9,214 nt of DNA from an uncultured Eubacteriales bacterium (GCA_900313855.1 OMSZ01000009.1:1-9214), one strand, 5' to 3'. Shown: positions 1 through 7,053, counted from the stretch's first letter. The notes: generated by a model not told the origin, from the sequence alone. Program-made: numbers and translations.

Positions 1-2
1 CC

Positions 3-3000
3 ATGAAATTTAATATTGAGACGACTCAGGCGGTTAAAGATATGGGCTGTACTGTTGACAGCGGAGCTCCGGCCGAGATAGTTTGGAAAATATCTTCTCA
101 GGAAAGTATTAATAATAATGTGGATTCCATGATTAAGAATATTCAAGAGAATTCAAACAGTTTATATTCAAAGGCAACCTCATTTGATATCAAGACTTAT
201 GAGTCTAACAACCCTGCAAATGTTGATCTTAATCACTATACTCTTGATCTTTCTGATGCGAAATATAAGAATTCCGTTGTTTATATCAGTATCCCTTCTG
301 ATTCAAAATTCAGAGAGCTGTATAAATCTGATGGAACATTTATGGATTCACTTAACATTAAGAAATATTCGAGTACGGAAATAGTTTTTAATATCAGCGA
401 TACGGAAGTACATTTAAACAAATTTTTAGTTACAGTAGTTGATAAGTCTAATAAAGAGATACATTCCGATACAAACAACGGTAACTCAACTGCTCATAAT
501 GATGATGTTGATGAAGAGATAGCACAGAAAGTAATATGGAATCTGAATAAAGCAACTACCATAACTCTTAATACCGTTGCAGGCGCATTTATAATTCCTA
601 ATGCTTCAGCCAATACTGATATTAAGGGTTCAAGTGCCGGCTGGCTTGCGACTGCAGGTAAGGTTATCAATTCCAGCGCTGAGTGGCATTATATCTATAA
701 GAAGCGTGGAGAGGATCTTAATAAGGATACCCAGGGTCAGATGCATTTTGCGGCACGTAAAGCATATACACACTCATTTAACGATAACCCGTTAATAGAG
801 GATACTACTATCTATAATGCAGAAAATGAATATTCTTTTGATTTTTATGAAACCGGTAGTGATTTTAATATTTCAGGCAAGACGCCACAGACCGTTTCTA
901 ACAATGCGAAGAACAAGATCAAATTCCCGGTGCTTACTTTTACCGATGCGGGTGTGCATTATTATGTGATCAAGGAAAAAAATCCGGGTACGGTTAAAGA
1001 TAAGATTAAGAATTCTGATGGAGAGATTGATATTAAGCTTACTGTCAAAAAAGACGGAGATAAATTAAGCTTTGTGGTTTCATCATGGAAGTATCTTACA
1101 GCTTCTGATAAGCAAGACGGTAAGGTGTATGCAACCAATGATGAGATAGCAATGACCGGTGTGGAATTCACTTTAGGTGGAATATATAATAAGGTAATGG
1201 ATAATACCGGTGCCATAAAGGTTACAAAAGCTGTAACCGGAGTTCCTGCATCTGCAAGTGGGAAAGAGTATACATTTACGGTTAAAAATAAAGCCGGAAA
1301 ATGGATAAAAGCAGATGGTTCAGAAAGCGCTACAGAGGTAAAACATACGATCAAGGCAGGAGAAACAAAGCTGTTCGACGGACTGCCGCTTGATACATAT
1401 ACTGTTACCGAGGATAAGGCTTCAGCTGCAATCGCCAACTGTACCTTAAGTGATACCGGAGTATATAGCGGTACTGCGACCTTAGCAGCAGACGGAGATA
1501 ATAAGACGGTCGCACTTAATAACGTATATGTTAAGGATACAGGTAGTCTTAAGATTACCAAAAAGCTTGATGTTAGTGAAGCGAAAGGAATTACGGCACC
1601 TTCATCATATCAGTTTGCAGTAAAGAATGAGGAAGGCAAATATGTTACGGATATAAATGGGACCATAGGTACAACTGCTGTCGTTTATCTTCCTGCTGTA
1701 TCAAAGGATGGTTCGGTAACTATAAGCAATCTTCCGGTAGGAAAATATACTGTGGAGGAGAAGGATTCAAGAGTACCTGAGTATACATTAGAGGTTAAGG
1801 GCTTACAAGAGGTAAATGTTGCAAAGGGCACTACAGCGACAGTTGACGTTACCAATAAGTATATTACACCTAAGAAAGCAGCCGGGGAATTACATGTAAA
1901 GAAAGTTATGGATAGCGGAAGTGATACACTTCCTGCCGGGAAAACGTTCCCGATCAAAATATCCTTTGATAAAGCCGGAAGTTATGCTGTAAATGTTAAT
2001 GGTGCCGGATCAAAAATGATATCATTTACTGCAAATACTGCAGAGGTGTTTGACTTGTCTGCTAATGGAACTATAGATATTACTGATATTCCGTTAGGGA
2101 CTACATATAAGGTTGAAGAGGCTATATCAGCTGAAGATATTGCGGCTGGGTATTCTAAGGTTGGTATAACGGACAATTATAATAAAAAGATCGAAACAGA
2201 TAAACAAAAGGAAGACGTTGTTGTTACTAATAAATATGTCAAGCCTAAAAAAGGCAGACTTGAGCTTATCAAGACTATAAAAGGTGAGCTTACCAAAGAA
2301 GAGAGAGAAGGTAAATTAAGATTTACCATAACAGGTCCTGATGGGTATAATAAAACATTTAAGATTTCAGAAACCGATGCAGAGGGACTTAAGCTTCAGG
2401 CAGATGGAACCTATAAGCTTATTCTTAATGATCTTAAGGTTGGAACGTATAATGTTACAGAGACAACAGAGGATATAACCGGAAAGACGGTAACGGTTAA
2501 GTATTCTATCGGTACAGACAAGCTGCAGATGGGAAAAGCCGCTGCTGCGGAAGTGGGTGACGGTAAGACTACTACAGTTAATTTTGAAAATATTTATGCT
2601 GTTAAGGATGCCAAGGGTAAATTAAATATCAGGAAGATATTTGAAGGAGAAGCTCTCACTGCCGAGCAAAAAGCTAATATATCATTTACAGTAAGTAAAG
2701 ATGGTAACGTAATAAAGACTATTAAGTTCAGTGAGCTTAATACCACAGGAGCTTACCTTATAGATGATATTCCTGTAGGTACATATGTAGTAACGGAAAC
2801 AGGCTGTGACGTGACTGGAAAGAAACTTACGATAACTAATACAGTTACTGTAGATGGTATAGATACCAATGGCACAGGTGATAAAGTAACTGTTGATGTT
2901 CTGCCGAATGAACAATCCGGTGTCAAGCTTATTAATAAGTATGAGGAAGACAAATCCGAGGAAGCAACCACAACGCAGGAAGGCAGCAGCGAGCAGGTAA

Positions 3001-3605
3001 CAACAGGACAGCAGGCAACGACAGGACAACAGACTGCCAGTGAGCAGGCAACAGAAAGCACTACATCTACTCAGCAGACTACAACATCTGAGGTTTCTGT
3101 TACAACGGAGAAGAAGACGGTAACCACTAAGAAGAAGACTACAACTGAGAGTGATGACGACGAAGACGATGAAGATGATGAGGAGGATAACGGAAAGGGC
3201 AATCTTTTGATCACCATCTTTGATGAAAAAACAGGAAGTGTTGTTCCGGGTGCCAAGATTGTTGTTACAAAGCCTAACGGCAATACTTCAAAATATACAA
3301 CCAACAATGTGGGCCAGGTAAGCATTAAGAAGGCTGCTGTTGGTGATTATACAGTTACGGTGACAGAAGTACCGAAAGGATATACCGTAACAAAGAATGC
3401 GGAGGTGGATGTGGAGGTTGTTAAGAATAAGACAACCGTAGCAGAGGTTCGTATTGACAAGGAAGGCGAGGTTTCGGTAACTTCAAAGACTACACAATCT
3501 GCGACAAAGACCGGTGATTCTGTACCGGTAATTCCATTAGCGGCAGCATTTTTACTTGCCGTAGTAGGCTTGATAGTACTGTTTGTAAAGAGACAGGAGA
3601 TATAA
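3..3605 (+). CDS. Multi-domain sortase-anchored surface protein with pilin-type and isopeptide Ig-like domains (5' end outside window)
   Basis: Probable cell-wall-anchored stalk or adhesin; 1200 codons are visible, and residue n starts at base 3n. The first residues are hydrophilic with no signal peptide, so the gene very likely begins upstream. Residues 1-240 resemble the later half of a choice-of-anchor-A domain (VIWNLNKAT at 177-185, FIIPNAS, then a GWLATAGKVINSSAEWHY-like strand). Residues 246-400 resemble the Spy0128/FctA pilin isopeptide domain (YYVIKE at 320-325). Five Cna-B/DUF5979-like modules start at G403, G514, G628, G751 and G872. Each has a Lys in its first strand, a Glu in a Y-x-V-x-E strand and a terminal N-x-Y. 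A Thr/Gln-rich linker (984-1048) leads into an acidic run (1051-1062), then a SpaA-like domain (1067-1155). The C terminus has SATKTGDS (1166-1173), a hydrophobic segment (1176-1194) and KRQEI, a sorting signal without canonical LPxTG. No sortase gene is in the window. The ligand is unknown. Confidence 0.9.
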   Translation: MKFNIETTQAVKDMGCTVDSGAPAEIVWKISSQESINNNVDSMIKNIQENSNSLYSKATSFDIKTYESNNPANVDLNHYTLDLSDAKYKNSVVYISIPSDSKFRELYKSDGTFMDSLNIKKYSSTEIVFNISDTEVHLNKFLVTVVDKSNKEIHSDTNNGNSTAHNDDVDEEIAQKVIWNLNKATTITLNTVAGAFIIPNASANTDIKGSSAGWLATAGKVINSSAEWHYIYKKRGEDLNKDTQGQMHFAARKAYTHSFNDNPLIEDTTIYNAENEYSFDFYETGSDFNISGKTPQTVSNNAKNKIKFPVLTFTDAGVHYYVIKEKNPGTVKDKIKNSDGEIDIKLTVKKDGDKLSFVVSSWKYLTASDKQDGKVYATNDEIAMTGVEFTLGGIYNKVMDNTGAIKVTKAVTGVPASASGKEYTFTVKNKAGKWIKADGSESATEVKHTIKAGETKLFDGLPLDTYTVTEDKASAAIANCTLSDTGVYSGTATLAADGDNKTVALNNVYVKDTGSLKITKKLDVSEAKGITAPSSYQFAVKNEEGKYVTDINGTIGTTAVVYLPAVSKDGSVTISNLPVGKYTVEEKDSRVPEYTLEVKGLQEVNVAKGTTATVDVTNKYITPKKAAGELHVKKVMDSGSDTLPAGKTFPIKISFDKAGSYAVNVNGAGSKMISFTANTAEVFDLSANGTIDITDIPLGTTYKVEEAISAEDIAAGYSKVGITDNYNKKIETDKQKEDVVVTNKYVKPKKGRLELIKTIKGELTKEEREGKLRFTITGPDGYNKTFKISETDAEGLKLQADGTYKLILNDLKVGTYNVTETTEDITGKTVTVKYSIGTDKLQMGKAAAAEVGDGKTTTVNFENIYAVKDAKGKLNIRKIFEGEALTAEQKANISFTVSKDGNVIKTIKFSELNTTGAYLIDDIPVGTYVVTETGCDVTGKKLTITNTVTVDGIDTNGTGDKVTVDVLPNEQSGVKLINKYEEDKSEEATTTQEGSSEQVTTGQQATTGQQTASEQATESTTSTQQTTTSEVSVTTEKKTVTTKKKTTTESDDDEDDEDDEEDNGKGNLLITIFDEKTGSVVPGAKIVVTKPNGNTSKYTTNNVGQVSIKKAAVGDYTVTVTEVPKGYTVTKNAEVDVEVVKNKTTVAEVRIDKEGEVSVTSKTTQSATKTGDSVPVIPLAAAFLLAVVGLIVLFVKRQEI

Positions 3606-3646
3606 TCAGGGTTGTTAAAAGTCTTTTTTAATAAGTGAAAAACAAA

Positions 3647-3681
3647 AAGAGGATCGATGCATAATATGTATCGGTCCTCTT
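3647..3681 (-). terminator. Shared intrinsic terminator between convergent genes
   Basis: A 16-base-pair stem (AAGAGGATCGATGCAT with ATGTATCGGTCCTCTT, two G-U type pairs) has a 3-base loop. Read on the minus strand it is followed by CTCTTTTTGTTTTTC, a good T-tract, so it best serves the mecA-like gene. On the plus strand it lies 42 bases after the surface-protein stop but has only a weak T/A tail, so use in both directions is possible. Confidence 0.75.
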
Positions 3682-3755
3682 ATATTGATCTGTATATTCT
3701 ATCTAAGAAATACGTTCTGCCAGTCCTGATTGATATATCAAATAATTACAGTACA

Positions 3756-4598
3756 TTAGATGCTTGCCAAAGTCTGTATGGCATCATCTTTGATTATAAG
3801 AGTAAAGTGTTCAGAGAAATAATACGGCATAGCATAATTGCCATTAATCTTAGTGCCGTATTCACTTAAAAGGTTGCAGGTCTTCTGATAGTTTTCCGTA
3901 TCACCGTTTTTGTTATGGATAATAAGGTAATACAAATTGTCTATCGGACTTTTATAAAGAGAATTATCATCTTTATATATAGAAGAAACCATACTTGCCG
4001 CCTTGCTGATATCGTTAATATTCTGGAACGAGAATATACGATAGCTTATATTATTTGAAGGCTTTTTCTTGCTGCTTTTCTCTTTGTCTTTGGAAGCTAA
4101 CTTGGAAGCGCTTTCTCTAAGTGATGCGGACAATGGTATGAAATTGGCATTATTGCCTGATTCATTCTGCTTCTTTGCCTGCTCAATATTCTCAACAATA
4201 TTGGAAAGTGTATCTAGTAAAGAGCTGGTGGTATCAATCAATGAAAGCTCGTCATCAGAAGAATCAGTCTCACTATCTTCATTGTCCTCGTCATCAATCT
4301 CAATATCAGTATATTTTGAAAATCTTGCAAAGCGTGTGTCTAATTCTTCAGGATCTTCAACCTTTGTAATAATTAATATCAGACATTCCGGTGAGATGGG
4401 TATTGCTTCTATCATAAGAGGAATATCATTAGCCTCAAAGCCCAATTCCACTGAAGCCTGTTCCATCATATCACGGAAAAGCTCTTTGGCCTTGTCTGTA
4501 CCATAAGCTAATTCATTGAGCATTAACTCTCTGTCTGCTAGATCTGCTTTATTCAAAGTACAGCGAATCTGATTCTCACTTAATCTTTCTAATTTCAT
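3756..4598 (-). CDS. mecA: MecA-family adaptor protein for ClpC
   Basis: A 280-residue cytoplasmic adaptor. In Bacillus, MecA delivers substrates such as ComK to the ClpC-ClpP protease and promotes ClpC assembly. The N-terminal domain (1-83, MKLERLSENQIRCTL, then LMLNELAYGTDKAKELF) is the typical substrate-binding half. Residues 185-280 (YRIFSFQNINDISKAA, then LLSEYG and AMPYYF) match the ClpC-binding half. The linker (about 97-183) is long, acidic first (DDEDNEDSETDSSDDE) and lysine-rich later. This makes the protein longer than the roughly 220 residues of Bacillus MecA. The start at 4598 is chosen because AAGGAG lies 8-9 bases upstream and family similarity begins at this Met; a longer frame to 4685 would add 29 unrelated residues. 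No competence genes are visible, so the substrate here is unknown. Confidence 0.88.
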   Translation of the reverse strand: MKLERLSENQIRCTLNKADLADRELMLNELAYGTDKAKELFRDMMEQASVELGFEANDIPLMIEAIPISPECLILIITKVEDPEELDTRFARFSKYTDIEIDDEDNEDSETDSSDDELSLIDTTSSLLDTLSNIVENIEQAKKQNESGNNANFIPLSASLRESASKLASKDKEKSSKKKPSNNISYRIFSFQNINDISKAASMVSSIYKDDNSLYKSPIDNLYYLIIHNKNGDTENYQKTCNLLSEYGTKINGNYAMPYYFSEHFTLIIKDDAIQTLASI

Positions 4599-4634
4599 AG
4601 AATCATCTCCTTTTGTATCTCTACTTCTATAATT

Positions 4635-4640
4635 AGTATA
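4635..4640 (-). promoter_or_regulatory. Candidate -10 box for the mecA-like gene
   Basis: On the minus strand TATACT lies 37 bases upstream of the chosen start, with a T-rich stretch where a -35 would be but no good TTGACA match. It is offered as the best local candidate only. Confidence 0.3.
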
Positions 4641-4689
4641 TCGAATTCGCACGAAAAAATGATTAGATATAAATGGGTTTATCAAAAAT

Positions 4690-4827
4690 CATTTTATATA
4701 GTTTATCATAAATTTTAAATAAGTAAAGAGTTTCATAAAAAATACATAAATATAAAAAAATATTTATATTCATAAATATTTATTCATAATAAAAATATTT
4801 TATATATTATTTTTTATAAAATATTCA
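4690..4827. other. Extremely AT-rich divergent intergenic tract
   Basis: About 138 bases contain only around ten G or C residues and consist of A-runs, T-runs and ATATTTAT-type motifs. The tract holds no coding potential. It sits between the mecA-like gene (minus strand) and the promoter at 4828-4856 (plus strand), so it probably acts as upstream promoter DNA, for example UP-element-like or bent DNA. That role is inferred from composition and position only. Confidence 0.5.
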
Positions 4828-4856
4828 TTGAAAAATTTAGGCGAATGATGTATTAT
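4828..4856 (+). promoter_or_regulatory. Sigma-A-type promoter of the candidate non-coding RNA
   Basis: TTGAAA (4828-4833), a 17-base spacer and TATTAT (4851-4856), preceded by TG, form a near-consensus promoter downstream of a very AT-rich tract. Transcription would start near 4863. No plausible protein gene follows before the terminator at 5253-5299. Confidence 0.65.
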
Positions 4857-5072
4857 TTATACAGGTAGTTCGAAATACCGTGTATGTGGTATTCAACCAC
4901 ATACGTAATATCTAGCCGCTAGATCAGCTTATGCATCACGTAACGTAACAGGTTAATTATATGATTTTTTAAGGGAGGAGAGTGATTCTGATTATAATAA
5001 TATAGAAGAAATCTTATGTATTGTCATTTCGGGGAAAAGACATGGAAGCATCTCTCTTTATTAGAGACTGAA

Positions 5073-5150
5073 TGTAGGAAAGGATTTTATTTTGTAGGAA
5101 AGGATTTTATTTAGTTAGAAAAAGATTTTATAGAGAAGATTTTTATTAGA
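5073..5150 (+). repeat. Four 18-20-base tandem repeats, two identical
   Basis: The unit TGTAGGAAAGGATTTTATTT occurs exactly at 5073-5092 and 5093-5112. Degenerate copies follow at 5113-5132 and about 5133-5150. Each copy carries a purine-rich GGAAAGGA-like block and then a T-rich block. They lie within the candidate non-coding RNA. Confidence 0.8.
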
Positions 5151-5252
5151 AACGTGTGTGAAAGATTATATCGGAACTGTCTTTGGGGTGACAGTTCCGA
5201 ACACGGATGATTACATTTAATTGAAATCTTGTGTAATTAGAAAGTTTTTAGT

Positions 5253-5299
5253 AAGACGGCAGATAAGGTAGTCGATATACTTTATCTGTTGTCTTTTTT
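5253..5299 (+). terminator. Strong intrinsic terminator
   Basis: AAGACGGCAGATAA (5253-5266) pairs with TTATCTGTTGTCTT (5282-5295), 14 base pairs including two G-U pairs, and runs into six T residues (5294-5299). It ends the candidate non-coding RNA and lies about 240 bases before the permease start. Confidence 0.85.
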
Positions 5300-5328
5300 A
5301 TTGTTAAATATAATGCTGTTTACTGTGC

Positions 5329-5334
5329 TATAAT
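5329..5334 (+). promoter_or_regulatory. Candidate extended -10 promoter upstream of transporter
   Basis: TGCTATAAT gives a perfect TATAAT at 5329-5334 with an extended -10 TG at 5326-5327. No good -35 sits at 16-18 bases. It may act in tandem with the promoter at 5345-5373. Confidence 0.4.
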
Positions 5335-5344
5335 ACGGTTTTCC

Positions 5345-5373
5345 TTGACTTTATAAGGTATATATGGCATACT
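5345..5373 (+). promoter_or_regulatory. Probable promoter of the amino acid transporter operon
   Basis: TTGACT (5345-5350), a 17-base spacer and CATACT (5368-5373) lie just after the preceding terminator. Transcription would start near 5380 and give a leader of about 160 bases before the permease start codon. Confidence 0.55.
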
Positions 5374-5379
5374 TAGTAA

Positions 5380-5538
5380 GTTGAGGTGTTTTTGGGATGA
5401 ACATCTATTAAGGCTTTAAGAACGCCATTGGTGTTCAGTAAGTAGTGCGTGTGGTGCTTAACACCTTCCGCTTTATAAATGTATGCCTCCTTAAAAGAGG
5501 CGGGTATCATCCTTTTATGATAAGGAGAGGACGGACAG
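5380..5538 (+). promoter_or_regulatory. Structured 5' leader, candidate riboswitch-like element
   Basis: Successive hairpins can form: AGGTGTT/AACATCT (5384-5390 with 5400-5406), GAACGCC/GGTGTTC (5420-5426 with 5430-5436), GGTG/CACC inside GCG/CGC (5447-5471), GCCTC/GAGGC (5485-5489 with 5497-5501) and TATCAT/ATGATA (5505-5522). Competing pairings exist. AACACCT (5460-5466) also pairs perfectly with 5384-5390. CTCCTTA (5487-5493) pairs perfectly with TAAGGAG (5521-5527), the permease ribosome binding site. It does not match a riboswitch class I can recognise by eye, nor a T-box. Regulation of translation is inferred. Confidence 0.5.
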
Positions 5539-6225
5539 ATGAACTGGTTTTCTGCATTTCAGGAAGATTTTTATAAAAGTTTTATAAAAGATGACCGTTA
5601 TAAATTGTTGATTGATGGTATCGGAGTCACGATCAAGGTTGCTTTGCTTGCCGCGTTACTCGGAATATTAATCGGCTTTATTATTGCTCTTTGCAATCTT
5701 TCTAAGAAGAAGGGTTTGAATATTATAGGTAAAGTGTACACGGATATTATCAGGGGAACACCATCCGTTACACAGCTGATGCTGATATATTTTGTTGTGT
5801 TCGCGTCTGTAAGATGGGAGAAATGGATAATAGCGGCGATAGCATTTTCCATTAATTCCGGCGCCTATGTATCGGAGATAATCCGTGCGGGTATATTATC
5901 TGTTGACAAAGGGCAGACTGAAGCCGGTCGTTCTTTGGGACTTAATTCAAAACAGACGATGATGAGTATAGTAGTACCCCAGGCAATGAAAAATATATTC
6001 CCTGCCCTGGGTAATGAGTTTATTACTCTTATTAAGGAGACTGCCATAGTTGGTTATGTCGGCCTCGTGGATATTCAAAAGGCTGGAGACTTTATAAAGA
6101 GTGCTACGTATAAGCCTTTTCTTCCGTTGTTTGGAACGGCGGTCATTTATTTTGTACTTATTAAGATATTAACTACTGTGCTCTCAAAGATTGAGGCGGG
6201 GCTTAGAAAATCAGACGCCAGGTAG
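5539..6225 (+). CDS. Polar amino acid ABC transporter, permease subunit
   Basis: A 228-residue inner-membrane permease of the His/Glu/Gln/Arg/opine importer family, normal length. Hydrophobic segments lie at about 27-52, 79-103, 165-178 and 194-213. IRGTPSVTQL (71-80) is the family's characteristic R-G-T-P-x-x-x-Q motif. The EAA-like cytoplasmic loop, which docks on the ATPase, is at 125-140 (GQTEAGRSLGLN). The start is supported by AAGGAGAGG ending 8 bases upstream. It is the first gene of a three-gene importer; the ATPase follows after 46 bases. Only one permease is present, so it probably works as a homodimer. The exact amino acid cannot be read from this subunit. The ribosome binding site may be masked by leader pairing. 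Confidence 0.93.
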   Translation: MNWFSAFQEDFYKSFIKDDRYKLLIDGIGVTIKVALLAALLGILIGFIIALCNLSKKKGLNIIGKVYTDIIRGTPSVTQLMLIYFVVFASVRWEKWIIAAIAFSINSGAYVSEIIRAGILSVDKGQTEAGRSLGLNSKQTMMSIVVPQAMKNIFPALGNEFITLIKETAIVGYVGLVDIQKAGDFIKSATYKPFLPLFGTAVIYFVLIKILTTVLSKIEAGLRKSDAR

Positions 6226-6271
6226 GCTAAAAACAGACAACTGCTAAAGTGTTAGCCGGAGGATACATATT

Positions 6272-6994
6272 ATGATAGAAGTCAGGCATTTAAAAAAGAG
6301 TTTTAATAATCTGGAAGTTTTATCGGATATCAATGAGAATATTGAAGAAGGAGAGGTTGTGGTTGTGATTGGACCGTCCGGTTCCGGTAAGAGTACATTC
6401 CTTCGTTGTCTTAATCTGCTTGAGACACCTGATGATGGAGAGGTCTGGGTCGATAATGAGCAGATAAATGTTCCCGGAGTTGATGTTAACAGAGTAAGAC
6501 AGAAGATGGGAATGGTGTTCCAGCATTTTAACCTCTTTCCGCATCTTACGGTTATGGAGAATATTACTTTAGCTCCCGTAAAGCTTGGCAAGATGACCAA
6601 AGAGGAAGCGATAAAAAAGGGAAATGAACTGTTGACTACCGTTGGTCTTTCCGAGAAAGCGGATGCGTATCCGGCACAGCTTTCCGGTGGGCAGAAGCAG
6701 AGAATCGCTATTGCGAGATCGTTAGCTATGGAGCCTGAGATCATGCTCTTTGATGAGCCTACGTCAGCACTTGATCCGGAAATGGTCGGGGATGTATTAG
6801 ACGTAATGAAAAAGCTTGCCAAGAGCGGCATGACGATGGTGGTCGTAACTCATGAGATGGGCTTTGCAAGAGAGGTTGGAACAAGAATATTGTTTATGGA
6901 TGGCGGTCTTGTAATGGAGAGCGGAACGCCGGAACAGATCTTTGATAATCCGCAGAATGAGAGAACAAAGCTGTTTTTAAGTAAAGTGTTATAG
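6272..6994 (+). CDS. Polar amino acid ABC transporter, ATP-binding subunit (GlnQ-like)
   Basis: A 240-residue ATPase that powers the importer on the cytoplasmic face; full length for the family. Visible motifs are Walker A GPSGSGKS (34-41), Q-loop Gln84 in FQHFNLFPH, signature LSGGQ (137-141), Walker B IMLFDE (157-162) with catalytic Glu162, D-loop SALD and switch His194. The [16 protein letters not shown] block is typical of the GlnQ/HisP group. All catalytic residues are intact. GGAGG lies 9 bases before the ATG, and the gene sits 46 bases after the permease stop with no terminator between, so co-transcription is expected. Confidence 0.95.
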   Translation: MIEVRHLKKSFNNLEVLSDINENIEEGEVVVVIGPSGSGKSTFLRCLNLLETPDDGEVWVDNEQINVPGVDVNRVRQKMGMVFQHFNLFPHLTVMENITLAPVKLGKMTKEEAIKKGNELLTTVGLSEKADAYPAQLSGGQKQRIAIARSLAMEPEIMLFDEPTSALDPEMVGDVLDVMKKLAKSGMTMVVVTHEMGFAREVGTRILFMDGGLVMESGTPEQIFDNPQNERTKLFLSKVL

Positions 6995-6999
6995 TAACC

Positions 7000-7053
7000 A
7001 ACGGCCGTTAGATAGGCTATATGAGGATATTCATAAATGCAATATGCATTTAT
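7000..7053 (+). other. Intergenic hairpins between ATPase and binding-protein genes
   Basis: The 158-base gap contains the palindrome AACGGCCGTT (7000-7009) and the hairpin ATAAATGC-AATAT-GCATTTAT (7033-7053). The hairpin lacks a following T-run, so it is a poor terminator. Such stems in ABC operons can block decay or processing and raise the level of binding-protein mRNA. That role is inferred from position. Confidence 0.4.

Larger units (their letters stand above)
4863..5299 (+). ncRNA. Candidate structured non-coding RNA, family not recognised
   Basis: About 437 bases lie between a good promoter and a strong intrinsic terminator and lack a convincing reading frame. Perfect hairpins include GTATGTGGT/ACCACATAC (4882-4890 with 4896-4904), ATCTAG/CTAGAT (4910-4915 with 4919-4924) and an 11-base-pair stem with an 8-base loop (5171-5181 with 5190-5200). 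The last is enclosed by CGTGT/ACACG (5153-5157 with 5201-5205). Another stem is ATTACA/TGTAAT (5210-5215 with 5232-5237). The middle carries 20-base tandem repeats. It does not show hallmarks I would need for tmRNA, RNase P RNA or SRP RNA. An alternative is a long leader of the transporter with a transcription attenuator, although a second promoter follows the terminator. Confidence 0.55.

Noticed and set aside
3071..3325. A minus-strand frame with a poly-Ser run.
   Set aside because: The Ser run is the antisense reading of the GAT/GAC/GAG acidic stretch in the surface protein.
3616..3632. TTAAAAGTCTTTTTTAA as a terminator for the surface gene.
   Set aside because: The stem is only A-T pairs with a single G-C, too weak beside the hairpin at 3647-3681.
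3657..3869. A 70-codon plus-strand frame downstream of the surface gene.
   Set aside because: It starts inside the terminator hairpin, has no ribosome binding site and overlaps the C-terminal codons of the mecA-like gene on the other strand.
4069..4506. A 145-codon plus-strand frame opposite the mecA-like gene.
   Set aside because: It is a Ser/Leu-rich mirror of the acidic linker of the real gene and has no supporting signals.
5073..5150. CRISPR-like array.
   Set aside because: The repeats are directly adjacent with no spacers, and no cas genes are visible.
5380..5538. T-box, lysine, SAM or glycine riboswitch.
   Set aside because: None of the conserved core sequences I know for these classes can be found in the leader.
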